This document shows positions 44,876 to 53,177 of a stretch of DNA of 64,000 bases, piece by piece. The translations under genes were made by a program, and so were the position numbers. The stretch spans positions 1 through 64,000 of the forward strand of contig JAAYAY010000322.1 of NCBI GenBank assembly GCA_012719125.1, given 5' to 3'. The number at the start of each line of letters is the position of its first letter. Positions within the stretch are counted from its first letter, which is position 1. This DNA is from Planctomycetaceae bacterium (GTDB lineage: Bacteria; Planctomycetota; Planctomycetia; Pirellulales; Thermoguttaceae). Under the pieces are notes generated by a model, which worked only from the letters and a program-made list of their open reading frames with translations, had not been told where the DNA came from and did no database searches.

Positions 44876-47539
44876 ATGCAATTCGGAACGAAGTGGCTCG
44901 CGGCCCCCGCGTTACTCCTGCTCGTCACCAGTCAGACCGGACTGGCCCAGTACCGCGCCGACGCCGTCGCAGGCGATCCGCTCGGCGTCGGCCGGATTGA
45001 GGTTCGCCTCGCGGAAGACCAGTACTCGCCTGTGCTGGGCATTGAAGGGCTGTCCGTGGCCGAGCGGAACGGCCGGATTCTCTACCCCGCCATCCAGCGT
45101 CGGGAAATCCCCGGCCTGGTTCGCGAGATACCAGGAATGGTCGCCGATCGGCTGCCACGACGCGGACGCCTTCTCGGGCAATTGCTCGGCGACCTGCTCG
45201 ACCAGCCACCCACCGCCGTGATCTACTTCCTGTTCCGCGGAACCGAGCCGCTGGAGTTGACCATTCGGTCGACGCGTGTCGACCAAGTGACGGTGCAGCC
45301 GCGACCCGACGCCAGGGCCTACGGGGGACTTGTGCAGGAATGGTGGCGTCACTACACCGATCGACCGGGGCTGTTGGAGCACAAGGACGACTATCCGCCC
45401 GTCGTTCAGAACTACATGACTGCCGTCATTGCGCGGCGATTCGAACTGGAACCGCCCGCCCCGGAGCGAAAGGGTCTGCTGTTCAAAGACATGAACGAGC
45501 AGGTCGGCGTGGCCCTGGCCGCGGAGAAGGTGAAGATCGACTTCGAGCGGCGGAGGGTTCTCGGCGACCCCTCGCTGCTCGAACCGGCCGACTTGCCGCT
45601 TCCCCTGGCGATTCCGCCAGTTTTCGCGCCAGTTCCCGACGTGCCCGACGACGTGAAAATCGAGGCCATGGCGATGCATGTGCCGGCCGAATGCGCCTAC
45701 ATCCGCTTCGGCACGTTCCTCAACTTCCTTTGGCTCCAGGACACGCTCAAAAAATGGGGAGGCGACGCCCAGAACCTCCTCTCGCTCCGCGGGCTCGACT
45801 ACGGCATGTCGAAACGAATGGAAGAGAGCCTGATTCTCGAACAGTCGGCCCTGGCTCGCGTGCTTGGCCCCACGGTGATCGAAGACGTGGCCATCATCGG
45901 AACCGACCTCTACTTCCAGGACGGTGGCTCGTTCGGACTCCTCTTCCACGCCAAGAACAACCTGTTCCTGGGCGCCGACTTCAAGCGGCAGCGAGCCGAG
46001 CGGCTCAAGGCCGACAAGACGGCAACCGAACAGACGGTGAAGATCGCCGGACGCGACGTCTCCTTGGTGTCCACGCCGGACGGACGCGTTCGCTCCTACT
46101 ATGCGGTTGCGGGGATGTTCCATTTCGTCACTCGCTCTGAGCGTCTGATGAACCGGTTCCTCGAGACGGCCGACGATGAATCAACGGCCCTCGGATCGCT
46201 GCCCGCCTTCCGTTACGCACGCAATCTCATGCCGGTTGCGCGCGACGACACCGTCTTCGTCTACATGTCGGAGCCGTTCTTCGACAACCTGGTGAGCCCC
46301 GGTTACCGGATCGAGACTCGCCGCCGCCTGCAAGCGATTGCCGACATCGAACTGGTGAAGCTGGCTCGCCTGGCGGCCCGGGCGGAAGCCTTGCCCGGCG
46401 ATTCGATCGAAAGCCTGGTCGAAAATGGTTTCCTCCCACCGGAATTCGGCGTCCGCCCGGACGGGAGCCAGGCCGTCCTGGCGGAAGGCGACGTGCTTGA
46501 TTCGCTTCGCGGTCGGCGCGGAGCATTTCTGCCGATTTTCGATGTGCCGGTCGCGAGTGTGACGGCCGCCGAGGCCGCCGACTATCAGCAGTTTGTGAGC
46601 TTCTACAGCGGCCATTGGGGCAATCTCGATCCGGTCGTGATCGGCATTCAGCGTTCCTCGCCCGAGAAGGGGCTGGAGAAGGTGGTGGTCGATGCTCGGA
46701 TGATGCCGTTTTCGCGGGCCAACTTCGACCGACTCCAACAGACGTTCGGCGCGGCCGATACCTACCGGCTTGCTCCCATTCCGCAGAACCTGGCCTCTCT
46801 TGAGGTGCTGCTGAAGGACCAGCGGCTCTTCGGCGGCCTGCAGGATGTGAATCTGCCGGGAATGACCCAGGAGGGGAGCTATTTGCCGGGCGGTATCTTC
46901 CGGAACTTCCTCGTCGGCTACCTGGGAGCCGACGGGCCCCTCGGCCCGCTCGGTCTGCTGAACCTGGGAATGTTTTCGCCCCCCGATGCGGCTGGCTACG
47001 CCCGCAATCCGCTGGGCGGATGGCGGCTCTCGGCAGGCAGCTTCACGTTGTTCTCGTTTCAGCCGCAGGTGCTGGCCGACGTCGCGTCGCAACTTCAGTA
47101 TGTGGAGGTCGACAAGCCGGCCCAGGCTCGCCTCGACGTGGGCGATGTGTCGCGAGCCAGGATCACGCCCTTGCTGAACGATCTGGGTTACGATCGAACG
47201 GCCGAGACGTCGCGAGGGAACCTGCGGCTCATGCACCAGTTGAATCAGCAACTGGGCGTACCGGTCGCCGAGTGTCGCGGCGTGGCCGAGGATCTCCTCG
47301 ACGCCCGGTTGATTTGCCCGCTCGGAGGCGAGTATGCTCTCAAGGAAGCCGGCTCGGGCATGCAGTGGTGGACGTCGTCGGCAATTGCCGGATCGCGTCG
47401 AAGCGGCCTGCTGCCGGAACCTGCGCCCGAGAGCTTCGTCGCGCCGCCTTTGAGCTGGTTCCGCGGGCTGAACGCCGAGATGCAGATCCTTCCCGAGACG
47501 CTCAACGTTCACGCCGAAGTGCTGATGTATCAGCCGTAA
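44876..47539 (+). CDS. Large exported protein of unknown function
   Basis: 887 residues with a signal peptide (about 8-24). I do not recognise a named domain. Visible parts: FLNFLWLQDTLKKWGGDAQN, a central AIIGTDLYFQDGGSFGLLFH block, VSLVSTPDGRVRSYYAVAGM, and GGWRLSAGSFTLFSFQPQVL. The style resembles planctomycete proteins of the DUF3352 kind (large beta-rich exported proteins), but that is not certain. A perfect Shine-Dalgarno (GGAGGTGA at 44865-44872) supports ATG 44876. It is followed after 77 bases by a small metallopeptidase gene. Confidence 0.75.
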   Translation: MQFGTKWLAAPALLLLVTSQTGLAQYRADAVAGDPLGVGRIEVRLAEDQYSPVLGIEGLSVAERNGRILYPAIQRREIPGLVREIPGMVADRLPRRGRLLGQLLGDLLDQPPTAVIYFLFRGTEPLELTIRSTRVDQVTVQPRPDARAYGGLVQEWWRHYTDRPGLLEHKDDYPPVVQNYMTAVIARRFELEPPAPERKGLLFKDMNEQVGVALAAEKVKIDFERRRVLGDPSLLEPADLPLPLAIPPVFAPVPDVPDDVKIEAMAMHVPAECAYIRFGTFLNFLWLQDTLKKWGGDAQNLLSLRGLDYGMSKRMEESLILEQSALARVLGPTVIEDVAIIGTDLYFQDGGSFGLLFHAKNNLFLGADFKRQRAERLKADKTATEQTVKIAGRDVSLVSTPDGRVRSYYAVAGMFHFVTRSERLMNRFLETADDESTALGSLPAFRYARNLMPVARDDTVFVYMSEPFFDNLVSPGYRIETRRRLQAIADIELVKLARLAARAEALPGDSIESLVENGFLPPEFGVRPDGSQAVLAEGDVLDSLRGRRGAFLPIFDVPVASVTAAEAADYQQFVSFYSGHWGNLDPVVIGIQRSSPEKGLEKVVVDARMMPFSRANFDRLQQTFGAADTYRLAPIPQNLASLEVLLKDQRLFGGLQDVNLPGMTQEGSYLPGGIFRNFLVGYLGADGPLGPLGLLNLGMFSPPDAAGYARNPLGGWRLSAGSFTLFSFQPQVLADVASQLQYVEVDKPAQARLDVGDVSRARITPLLNDLGYDRTAETSRGNLRLMHQLNQQLGVPVAECRGVAEDLLDARLICPLGGEYALKEAGSGMQWWTSSAIAGSRRSGLLPEPAPESFVAPPLSWFRGLNAEMQILPETLNVHAEVLMYQP

Positions 47540-47616
47540 GGCAGGCGGAGGAAGAAAAACTGCCCGTCAGGTCTTCTCGTCCGTCAACCCAAGTCCTCGT
47601 CCTGAAGGAATGTTCC

Positions 47617-48012
47617 TTGAACCAGGCCACTCGCGATCGCTTCGACCGGCTTCTCGAAGAAGTGCTTGACGGTTTGCCGGAATACGTTCACGAACTCATT
47701 GAACAGGTTCCGATTCACGTCGAAGACTACCCGTCACCGGAAGTGATGCTGAGCACCGGAGCGCGACGCCGCAATCAGTTGTGCGGCCTGTTCACGGGAA
47801 TTCCGATCACCGAGCGGAGCATCATGCATTCGGGGAACCTGCCCAACGTCGTGACCATCTACCGGGAAGGCATTCTGGCGGCGGCACGCCACAACTACCG
47901 GCGTCTCACCGACGACGCCCTGTTTGAAGAGATCCGCATTACCGTTCTCCACGAACTGGCCCACCACCACGGGCTGGACGAAGATGAACTCCACGAACTG
48001 GGGTACGGGTAG
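47617..48012 (+). CDS. Zincin-type metallopeptidase-like small protein
   Basis: 131 residues. LHELAHHHGLDEDELHELGYG holds the HExxH zinc motif (His112, Glu113, His116) and a further Asp/Glu-rich end, as in the possible zinc metallopeptidase family PF06262. No signal peptide is seen. The start must be TTG at 47617, which has AAGGAA six bases upstream; the only upstream ATG in frame (47020) would overlap the previous gene by 500 bases. It is read after the large exported protein and may be in the same transcript. Confidence 0.8.
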   Translation: MNQATRDRFDRLLEEVLDGLPEYVHELIEQVPIHVEDYPSPEVMLSTGARRRNQLCGLFTGIPITERSIMHSGNLPNVVTIYREGILAAARHNYRRLTDDALFEEIRITVLHELAHHHGLDEDELHELGYG

Positions 48013-48025
48013 AGGGACCGCAGAA

Positions 48026-48074
48026 GTCCGAAAATCGAAGCACCAAATCCGAAACAAATCCGAATCGCGAAACG
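48026..48074. repeat. AAATCCGAA-type tandem repeat
   Basis: CAAATCCGAA stands at 48044-48053 and 48055-48064 within a run of CCGAAAATC-like units, just before the UxaA N-terminal gene. Confidence 0.4.
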
Positions 48075-48077
48075 CCA

Positions 48078-48377
48078 ATGAACGATCCTCGTCTTCTCCG
48101 GCTTGCCCCGGACGACAATATCTGTGTTGCCCGAACGACCATTGCAGCCGGTGAAACGATCTGGATCGGCGGTCGTGACGTGACGGTCCCCGTACCGATC
48201 CCTACCGGTCACAAGATTGCGGTGCGGGCGATCGCGGCCGGCGAGAAGGTGTTCAAGTACGGCGCGCCGATCGGATCGGCAACCCAGCCGATCGCTCCCG
48301 GCGACTACGTGCACACGCACAACCTGAAGAGCGACTACCTGCCGACCTTTGCCCGAGGGGCGAACTACGAAGCTTGA
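48078..48377 (+). CDS. SAF-domain subunit of a UxaA/SuyA-type dehydratase
   Basis: 99 residues. The SAF domain reads LRLAPDDNICVARTTIAAGE, GHKIAVRAIAAGEKVFKYGA, PIGSATQPIAPGDYVHTHNL: the usual small N-terminal half of altronate dehydratase-like enzymes or the small subunit of sulfolactate sulfo-lyase. The large half is the next gene, 125 bases downstream, separated by hairpin 48398-48466. Together they should open a sugar acid or sulfolactate. The ATG is at 48078. Confidence 0.9.
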   Translation: MNDPRLLRLAPDDNICVARTTIAAGETIWIGGRDVTVPVPIPTGHKIAVRAIAAGEKVFKYGAPIGSATQPIAPGDYVHTHNLKSDYLPTFARGANYEA

Positions 48378-48397
48378 CACGCATTCTTCCTCGAATA

Positions 48398-48466
48398 CCA
48401 CTGCTTGCTTGCAAGCAGTGCTTGAGAAGACAGTTGCCGTAGGCACTGCTTGCGAGCAAGCAGTGG
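48398..48466. repeat. 25-bp inverted repeat, family A copy 2
   Basis: Arms 48398-48422 and 48442-48466 pair over 25 positions; both differences leave wobble pairs. The same arm core as at 121-194. It is inserted between the two halves of the UxaA-type pair, so it would be in the operon mRNA. Confidence 0.75.
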
Positions 48467-48502
48467 CGCACGTGATAGGACTACTCCAAATAGAGAATAC
48501 CC

Positions 48503-49699
48503 ATGAAAGGCTACCTGAGATCGGACGGGCGCAAGGGGATTCGCAACGTGGTGGTCGTTGCCTATCTCGTTGAGTGTGCCCACCACGCGGCACGGGAAAT
48601 CGCCTACGGCTTCCGCGACCGGGAGGTCCACCTGATTGGCTTCCCCGGCTGTTTCCCCAACGCCTACGCCGACCGCATCATGCGTGGGCTGACGACCCAT
48701 CCGAACGTGGGCGCCGCCCTACTCGTTTCTCTCGGCTGTGAGAGCTTCGATCATGCGGGTCTGGCCGAGACGATTGAGGCGACCGGCCGGCCCGTCCATA
48801 CCGTCGTGATCCAGGAATCGGGCGGCACGGCTCCCTCCATCCGGGAAGGCCGTGAGTGGATTGAGCAGACCCTCTCGTCACTCGACAGTATGCCGACCGC
48901 GGAGACGAACGTCAGCGATCTGGTCGTCGGCGTCATCTGCGGCGGTTCCGATGCCACCAGCGGACTGACGGCCAATCCGGCGGTCGGCCGGGCCAGCGAT
49001 CTGCTCATCGAGCAGGGGGCCACGGTCATCTTCGAAGAGACGGGCGAGTTGATCGGCTGCGAGCAGTTCATGGCCGACCGGGCGGCCAGCGAAGAACTCG
49101 GGCGCGAAATCATCGCCTGCGTTGAGAAAGCCGCCCGGTACTATACCGTCTTCGGCCACAGCAGTTTTGCCCCGGGAAACGCCGACGGCGGACTGACCAC
49201 GATCGAAGAGAAGTCCCTCGGCGCCTACAGCAAGAGCGGCAAGTCGACCATCTCCGGACTGATCAAGCCGGGCGACATCCCGCCCCGCGGCGGCCTGTAC
49301 CTGATGGACGTCGTTCCGGACGGTGAACCCCGCTTCGGCTTTCCCAACATCTCCGACAACGCCGAAATCGTCGAAATGATCGCCTCCGGCGCCCACCTCA
49401 CCCTGTTCACCACCGGCCGCGGGTCGGTCGTCGGGTCGGCGATTTCGCCGGTCATCAAGGTCTGCGCCAATCCCGACACCTTCCGCCGCATGGGCGAGGA
49501 TATGGACGTCAACGCCGGCCGCATTTTGGAGGAGAATGCCACCCTCGACGACGTGGGCCGGGAGATCGTCGACAAGATCGTCCAAACCGCGGCCGGCCGG
49601 CCGACCTGTTCCGAGGCCCTGGGGCATCAGGAGTTCATTCTCACCTACAAGACGTTCGAACCGATCGGGCCGGGGTGCCTGCCGGGCGCGACTCGCTGA
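48503..49699 (+). CDS. UxaA/SuyB-family large subunit (altronate dehydratase or sulfolactate sulfo-lyase type)
   Basis: 398 residues. The class signatures are GYLRSDGRKGIRNVVVVAYL, GFPGCFPNAYAD, LLVSLGCESFDHAGL, GVICGGSDATSGLTANPAVG, FEETGELIGCEQFM, FTTGRGSVVGSAISPVIKVC and DMDVNAGRILEENATL. Three conserved Cys-containing sites fit the iron-dependent dehydratase core. It should eliminate water (or sulfite) from a sugar acid. Substrate choice between altronate and sulfolactate cannot be made by eye. Starts at 48503 after the family A hairpin; the SAF subunit is upstream. Confidence 0.9.
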   Translation: MKGYLRSDGRKGIRNVVVVAYLVECAHHAAREIAYGFRDREVHLIGFPGCFPNAYADRIMRGLTTHPNVGAALLVSLGCESFDHAGLAETIEATGRPVHTVVIQESGGTAPSIREGREWIEQTLSSLDSMPTAETNVSDLVVGVICGGSDATSGLTANPAVGRASDLLIEQGATVIFEETGELIGCEQFMADRAASEELGREIIACVEKAARYYTVFGHSSFAPGNADGGLTTIEEKSLGAYSKSGKSTISGLIKPGDIPPRGGLYLMDVVPDGEPRFGFPNISDNAEIVEMIASGAHLTLFTTGRGSVVGSAISPVIKVCANPDTFRRMGEDMDVNAGRILEENATLDDVGREIVDKIVQTAAGRPTCSEALGHQEFILTYKTFEPIGPGCLPGATR

Positions 49700-49723
49700 A
49701 TCCCTTTCCGACGCGACATCGAG

Positions 49724-49729
49724 TATACT
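49724..49729 (+). promoter_or_regulatory. -10-like hexamer TATACT
   Basis: TATACT lies 72 bases before the 49802 start; no good -35 was seen. It would give the VCBS and lyase genes their own transcript. Confidence 0.3.
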
Positions 49730-49801
49730 GGCTCTCGCGTGCCCGGCGTCGCCTGGCGTGCTCGAATGAAGATCTGTGAATCGACCCCTGGAGCCCAAGC
49801 C

Positions 49802-50956
49802 ATGATCCCCAAACCCATTCCCTGTCTGCCGTGTCTCGTTGTTGCGTTGTGCTTGCCCGCGGTCACGGTCGCCGCCGACGCCTTCCCGGCATTCCAGTGC
49901 CACGAAATTGCCCAGGTCGGCCAGTCCATGGGCCAGACCTCGCTGGTCGATATCGATAAGGACGGCGATCTGGACTGGGTGGTCGGGCAGTCGGGCAAGA
50001 TGTGGTGGTTCGAATATGAGAGCCCCGATCGCTGGATCCAGCACGACCTGGGAGAGGGAGCGCGGACCGACGTGGGCGGCTGCGCCTTCGATATCGACGG
50101 CGACGGGTGGATCGATCAGGTTTCGGGCACCGCCTGGTATCGAAACACGGGCAAGCCGCGAACCGAGCGGTTCGAACGCCTCGACAACGGCGCCATCTCC
50201 TGCCACGACGACGTGGCCGCCGACATCGACGGCGACGGCCGGCTCGATGTGGTCGCCTGCAGCAACCATAAGACGCACGTCTTGCTGGCCTGGTACTCGA
50301 TTCCCGATCCGCCCACGCAGAAATGGATCGAGCACAAGGTGGGTGAAGGCATCCATGGCGGTGTCGATCCGAAAGGCGTGGGCGATCTCGACGGCGACGG
50401 AGACAACGACATCGTTCGCGGCGACGCCTGGTTCGAGAACGCCGACGGCAAAGGCCTCGCGTGGAAGATGCACTCCTCGCTCGTCCCCTTGGGCGGAAGC
50501 CGGCCGGATCGGTTCGGCCTGGCGCTCAAGAGTTGGGTCTACGATCTGGATCGCGACGGCGACAACGACGTCATCCAGGCCGAGGCCGATTGCACCGACG
50601 GACGGGTTTTCTGGTTTGAGAACGTCGAACAGGGCCGAGAATGGCGATTCCGACCGATTTCGCCCGAGCACACCCAGCAGGATTTCCACTCCCTGGCGCT
50701 GGCCGATTTCGACAACGACGGCGACCTCGACGTCTTTTCGGGCGGCGGACCGCTCTCCACCGAGCCGCACAAGTGTTTCATCTGGGAGAACCTCGACGGG
50801 AAGGGGGGCCGGTGGAAGGAGCACCTGATCCTCACCGGCCGGCGTTGCCACGAGGCAAAGGCCGCGGACGTCGACGGGGACGGCGATATCGACATCTGCA
50901 CGAAGCCGTGGCGGGGAAACCTGCATGTCTTCTTGCGCAATACACTCGTGCCGTAA
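49802..50956 (+). CDS. Exported FG-GAP/VCBS-type repeat protein
   Basis: 384 residues with a signal peptide (about 1-24). The sequence is a run of calcium-binding DxDxDGDxD turns: DIDKDGDLDWVV, DIDGDGWIDQ, DIDGDGRLDVVA, DLDGDGDNDIV, DLDRDGDNDVIQ, DFDNDGDLDVFSGG, DVDGDGDIDICTKP. This folds as a calcium-stabilised beta-propeller for carbohydrate or protein binding. The ATG at 49802 starts the signal peptide. The lyase gene follows after 32 bases, so they are likely co-transcribed and act on the same glycan. Confidence 0.9.
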   Translation: MIPKPIPCLPCLVVALCLPAVTVAADAFPAFQCHEIAQVGQSMGQTSLVDIDKDGDLDWVVGQSGKMWWFEYESPDRWIQHDLGEGARTDVGGCAFDIDGDGWIDQVSGTAWYRNTGKPRTERFERLDNGAISCHDDVAADIDGDGRLDVVACSNHKTHVLLAWYSIPDPPTQKWIEHKVGEGIHGGVDPKGVGDLDGDGDNDIVRGDAWFENADGKGLAWKMHSSLVPLGGSRPDRFGLALKSWVYDLDRDGDNDVIQAEADCTDGRVFWFENVEQGREWRFRPISPEHTQQDFHSLALADFDNDGDLDVFSGGGPLSTEPHKCFIWENLDGKGGRWKEHLILTGRRCHEAKAADVDGDGDIDICTKPWRGNLHVFLRNTLVP

Positions 50957-50988
50957 ATCACCATGAGCATCATTAGGAGGACAAGCCG

Positions 50989-53121
50989 ATGACCCATATT
51001 CACCGTGGATTCCTGCCGGGGCTGAGAACAGTGGTTGCAGGGCTGTTTGTGTTTTCCGTCGTGGCATCCCTTCGCGCCGAACCGCTCCCCGAGTGGACGG
51101 CCAAGATCCGCACGGATCATCCCAGGTTGTTCTTCAATACGGATACCTGGCCGGCTGTTCGCGAGCGAGCACTGGGCGAGGAACGAGAATGGTACGACTC
51201 GACGAAGAGCCGAGTGGATCGACTGGCGAAGGAACTCGAGAAGGTCGATCGCCCCGAGCCGCGCGAGTTGGGGCCGGAAGCGGCATGGTCGGCCTTCGTG
51301 TTCCTCATGACGGACGACACGCGTTACCTGGACCTGGCGAAGAAATGCCTCGATACGAGCCTGCGGTTCTACGACGAGTGCTTCGAGCAGAAGAAAACGG
51401 TCAACTGGTACTCGACGAGCCGCGTCCATGCGACCATGGCCTGGGACTGGATGTACAACCATCTGAGCGAGGAGGAGCGGCGAGACACGATGTCGCGACT
51501 GGTGAAGGCCGTCGATCGGGTCCTCAAGGCCCGGCCGTCGATCTACCGCGAGAACATGTCGGGCTACAGCACGGGTTTCTACGGCGTGCGCAACAGCCAG
51601 TGGTTCATCGGCTGCACGGCCTTCGGCACGGGGATCGAGACGGAACGGGTCAACCAGTGGCTCGTTTGGGGGCACGACGAGAACCTGAAGATGCTCGAAC
51701 ATCGCAAGATCGCCTGCGGCGAAGCCGGCGGAGGTGCGTCGCCAACCCTCGGCTATATATTCGGGGCCTATCCGTGGGCCGAACAGAACTACTTCTACAC
51801 CTGGCTTTCGAGCACGGGCGAGAACATCGCCCCCGACTGGCCCCACAGTGCCTGGCTGTCGCGCTACGTGATCTGGAACTGGATCGACGCGAAGCCGGCG
51901 CCCATGGAATTCGGCTATGGCGACACGCCGCACACGTCGAACCTGCTGCCGATCGGACAACTCTACACGCACATGGCCAACATTCGCCATCTCTACGGCC
52001 AGACGCTGCCGGAAGCAGCATCTTTGGCCCGATACGTCCAAGACCGACTGCCCGGCCAGGGTTATTCGCGATCGTGGTTCATCTATCCGTTCCTGCTCAC
52101 GAACCTGGAGAAGTCGCCGCCGGCCGCCAGCCCTGACGACATGCCGAGTGCCTTCTACTTCGAGCCGATGGGGCAGGTCTTCATGCGATCGGGGTCCGGC
52201 CTCGACGACACCTACTGCCTGTTCACCTGCGGGGGAATCCTCAGTCAGCACCGCCACTACGACGCCCTCAATTTCGTCATTTACCATGGCGGGCACCTGG
52301 CCCTCGATTCGGGAACGCGGTACCTGGAATTCGACAACGGCCAGCATCTGGCCAACTACTTCGCCCAGACGGTCGCCCATAATTGCATCGTGATCCACCA
52401 GCCCGGCGAGCCGCCGGCGCGATACTGGGGCGGCACCGTCGAGGGGAACCACGGCGGCCAGCACCGGCAGCTTGGCTCGGTGCTCAAGGCGATGGAAGTG
52501 CACGACGACTACGTCTACGTTGCCGGCGATGCGACGGCCTGTTATCAGCACGGCCCAGTAAAACGGGAGGGCCGGCCCGATCTGGCCGAGAAGTGCAACC
52601 TGGCGACGCGGCAACTCGTGTTCGTCAAGCCGAGTTGTTTCGTGATCTTCGATCGCGTGGCGGCAACCGATCCCTCCTATCGCAAGGAGTGGCTGCTCCA
52701 CACGGCTCATGAACCGGCTATCGAAGGCAAGACATTCCGGGCAGATCATCGTGACGGCCGGCTGTTCTGCCGCACCGTGTTTCCCACAGATGCTGTGCTC
52801 CAGAAAGTGGGTGGCCCGGGCAAGGAGTTCTGGGCAGCCGGCAAGAACTGGGACATTCTCGATCGCGGGCTGAAGCCCGAGAACAAGGCCATGATGGGCC
52901 AGTGGCGCGTCGAGGTTGCGCCGGGAGCCGCCCGCAAGGACGACTGCTTCCTCCACGTGATCCAGGTCGGCGACCGCCAACTGGCGCAAATGGACCAGGT
53001 GCAGCCGATCGAAGACGGCACTTCGCTTGGCGTCCGCATCACTTGCGCCGGCCAGCCGGTCACGATCACCTTCGCTACGACGGGTGATTTGCGCATGGAG
53101 ATGAAGAACGCGGGACACTGA
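50989..53121 (+). CDS. Heparinase II/III-like polysaccharide lyase
   Basis: 710 residues with a signal peptide (about 10-30). The N-terminal alpha/alpha toroid (HPRLFFNTDTWPAVRERAL, NWYSTSRVHATMAWDWMYN, ENMSGYSTGFYGVRNSQWFI) is followed by the beta-sandwich part with ILSQHRHYDALNFVIYHGGH and LALDSGTRYLEFDNGQHLA, the signature of heparinase II/III-type lyases, including His and Tyr candidates for catalysis. It should cleave uronic-acid-containing polysaccharides by beta-elimination. AGGAGG eight bases ahead supports ATG 50989. It ends before the hairpin 53134-53169. Confidence 0.88.
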   Translation: MTHIHRGFLPGLRTVVAGLFVFSVVASLRAEPLPEWTAKIRTDHPRLFFNTDTWPAVRERALGEEREWYDSTKSRVDRLAKELEKVDRPEPRELGPEAAWSAFVFLMTDDTRYLDLAKKCLDTSLRFYDECFEQKKTVNWYSTSRVHATMAWDWMYNHLSEEERRDTMSRLVKAVDRVLKARPSIYRENMSGYSTGFYGVRNSQWFIGCTAFGTGIETERVNQWLVWGHDENLKMLEHRKIACGEAGGGASPTLGYIFGAYPWAEQNYFYTWLSSTGENIAPDWPHSAWLSRYVIWNWIDAKPAPMEFGYGDTPHTSNLLPIGQLYTHMANIRHLYGQTLPEAASLARYVQDRLPGQGYSRSWFIYPFLLTNLEKSPPAASPDDMPSAFYFEPMGQVFMRSGSGLDDTYCLFTCGGILSQHRHYDALNFVIYHGGHLALDSGTRYLEFDNGQHLANYFAQTVAHNCIVIHQPGEPPARYWGGTVEGNHGGQHRQLGSVLKAMEVHDDYVYVAGDATACYQHGPVKREGRPDLAEKCNLATRQLVFVKPSCFVIFDRVAATDPSYRKEWLLHTAHEPAIEGKTFRADHRDGRLFCRTVFPTDAVLQKVGGPGKEFWAAGKNWDILDRGLKPENKAMMGQWRVEVAPGAARKDDCFLHVIQVGDRQLAQMDQVQPIEDGTSLGVRITCAGQPVTITFATTGDLRMEMKNAGH

Positions 53122-53133
53122 ACATCGTCGCTT

Positions 53134-53169
53134 TTCGCTCCGCGAACAGGTGCGTGTTCGCGGAGCGAA
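53134..53169. terminator. Perfect 15-bp stem, 6-base loop hairpin between convergent genes
   Basis: TTCGCTCCGCGAACA at 53134-53148 pairs perfectly with 53155-53169. It lies between the stops at 53121 (plus) and 53178 (minus), so it may end both transcripts. There is no T-run, so it may also be a dispersed repeat. Confidence 0.6.
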
Positions 53170-53177
53170 CAATAACT

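Noticed and set aside
47020-48012. 330-codon frame overlapping the 887-residue gene
   Set aside because: Only the last 131 codons carry metallopeptidase features; the rest is out of frame with the preceding real gene.
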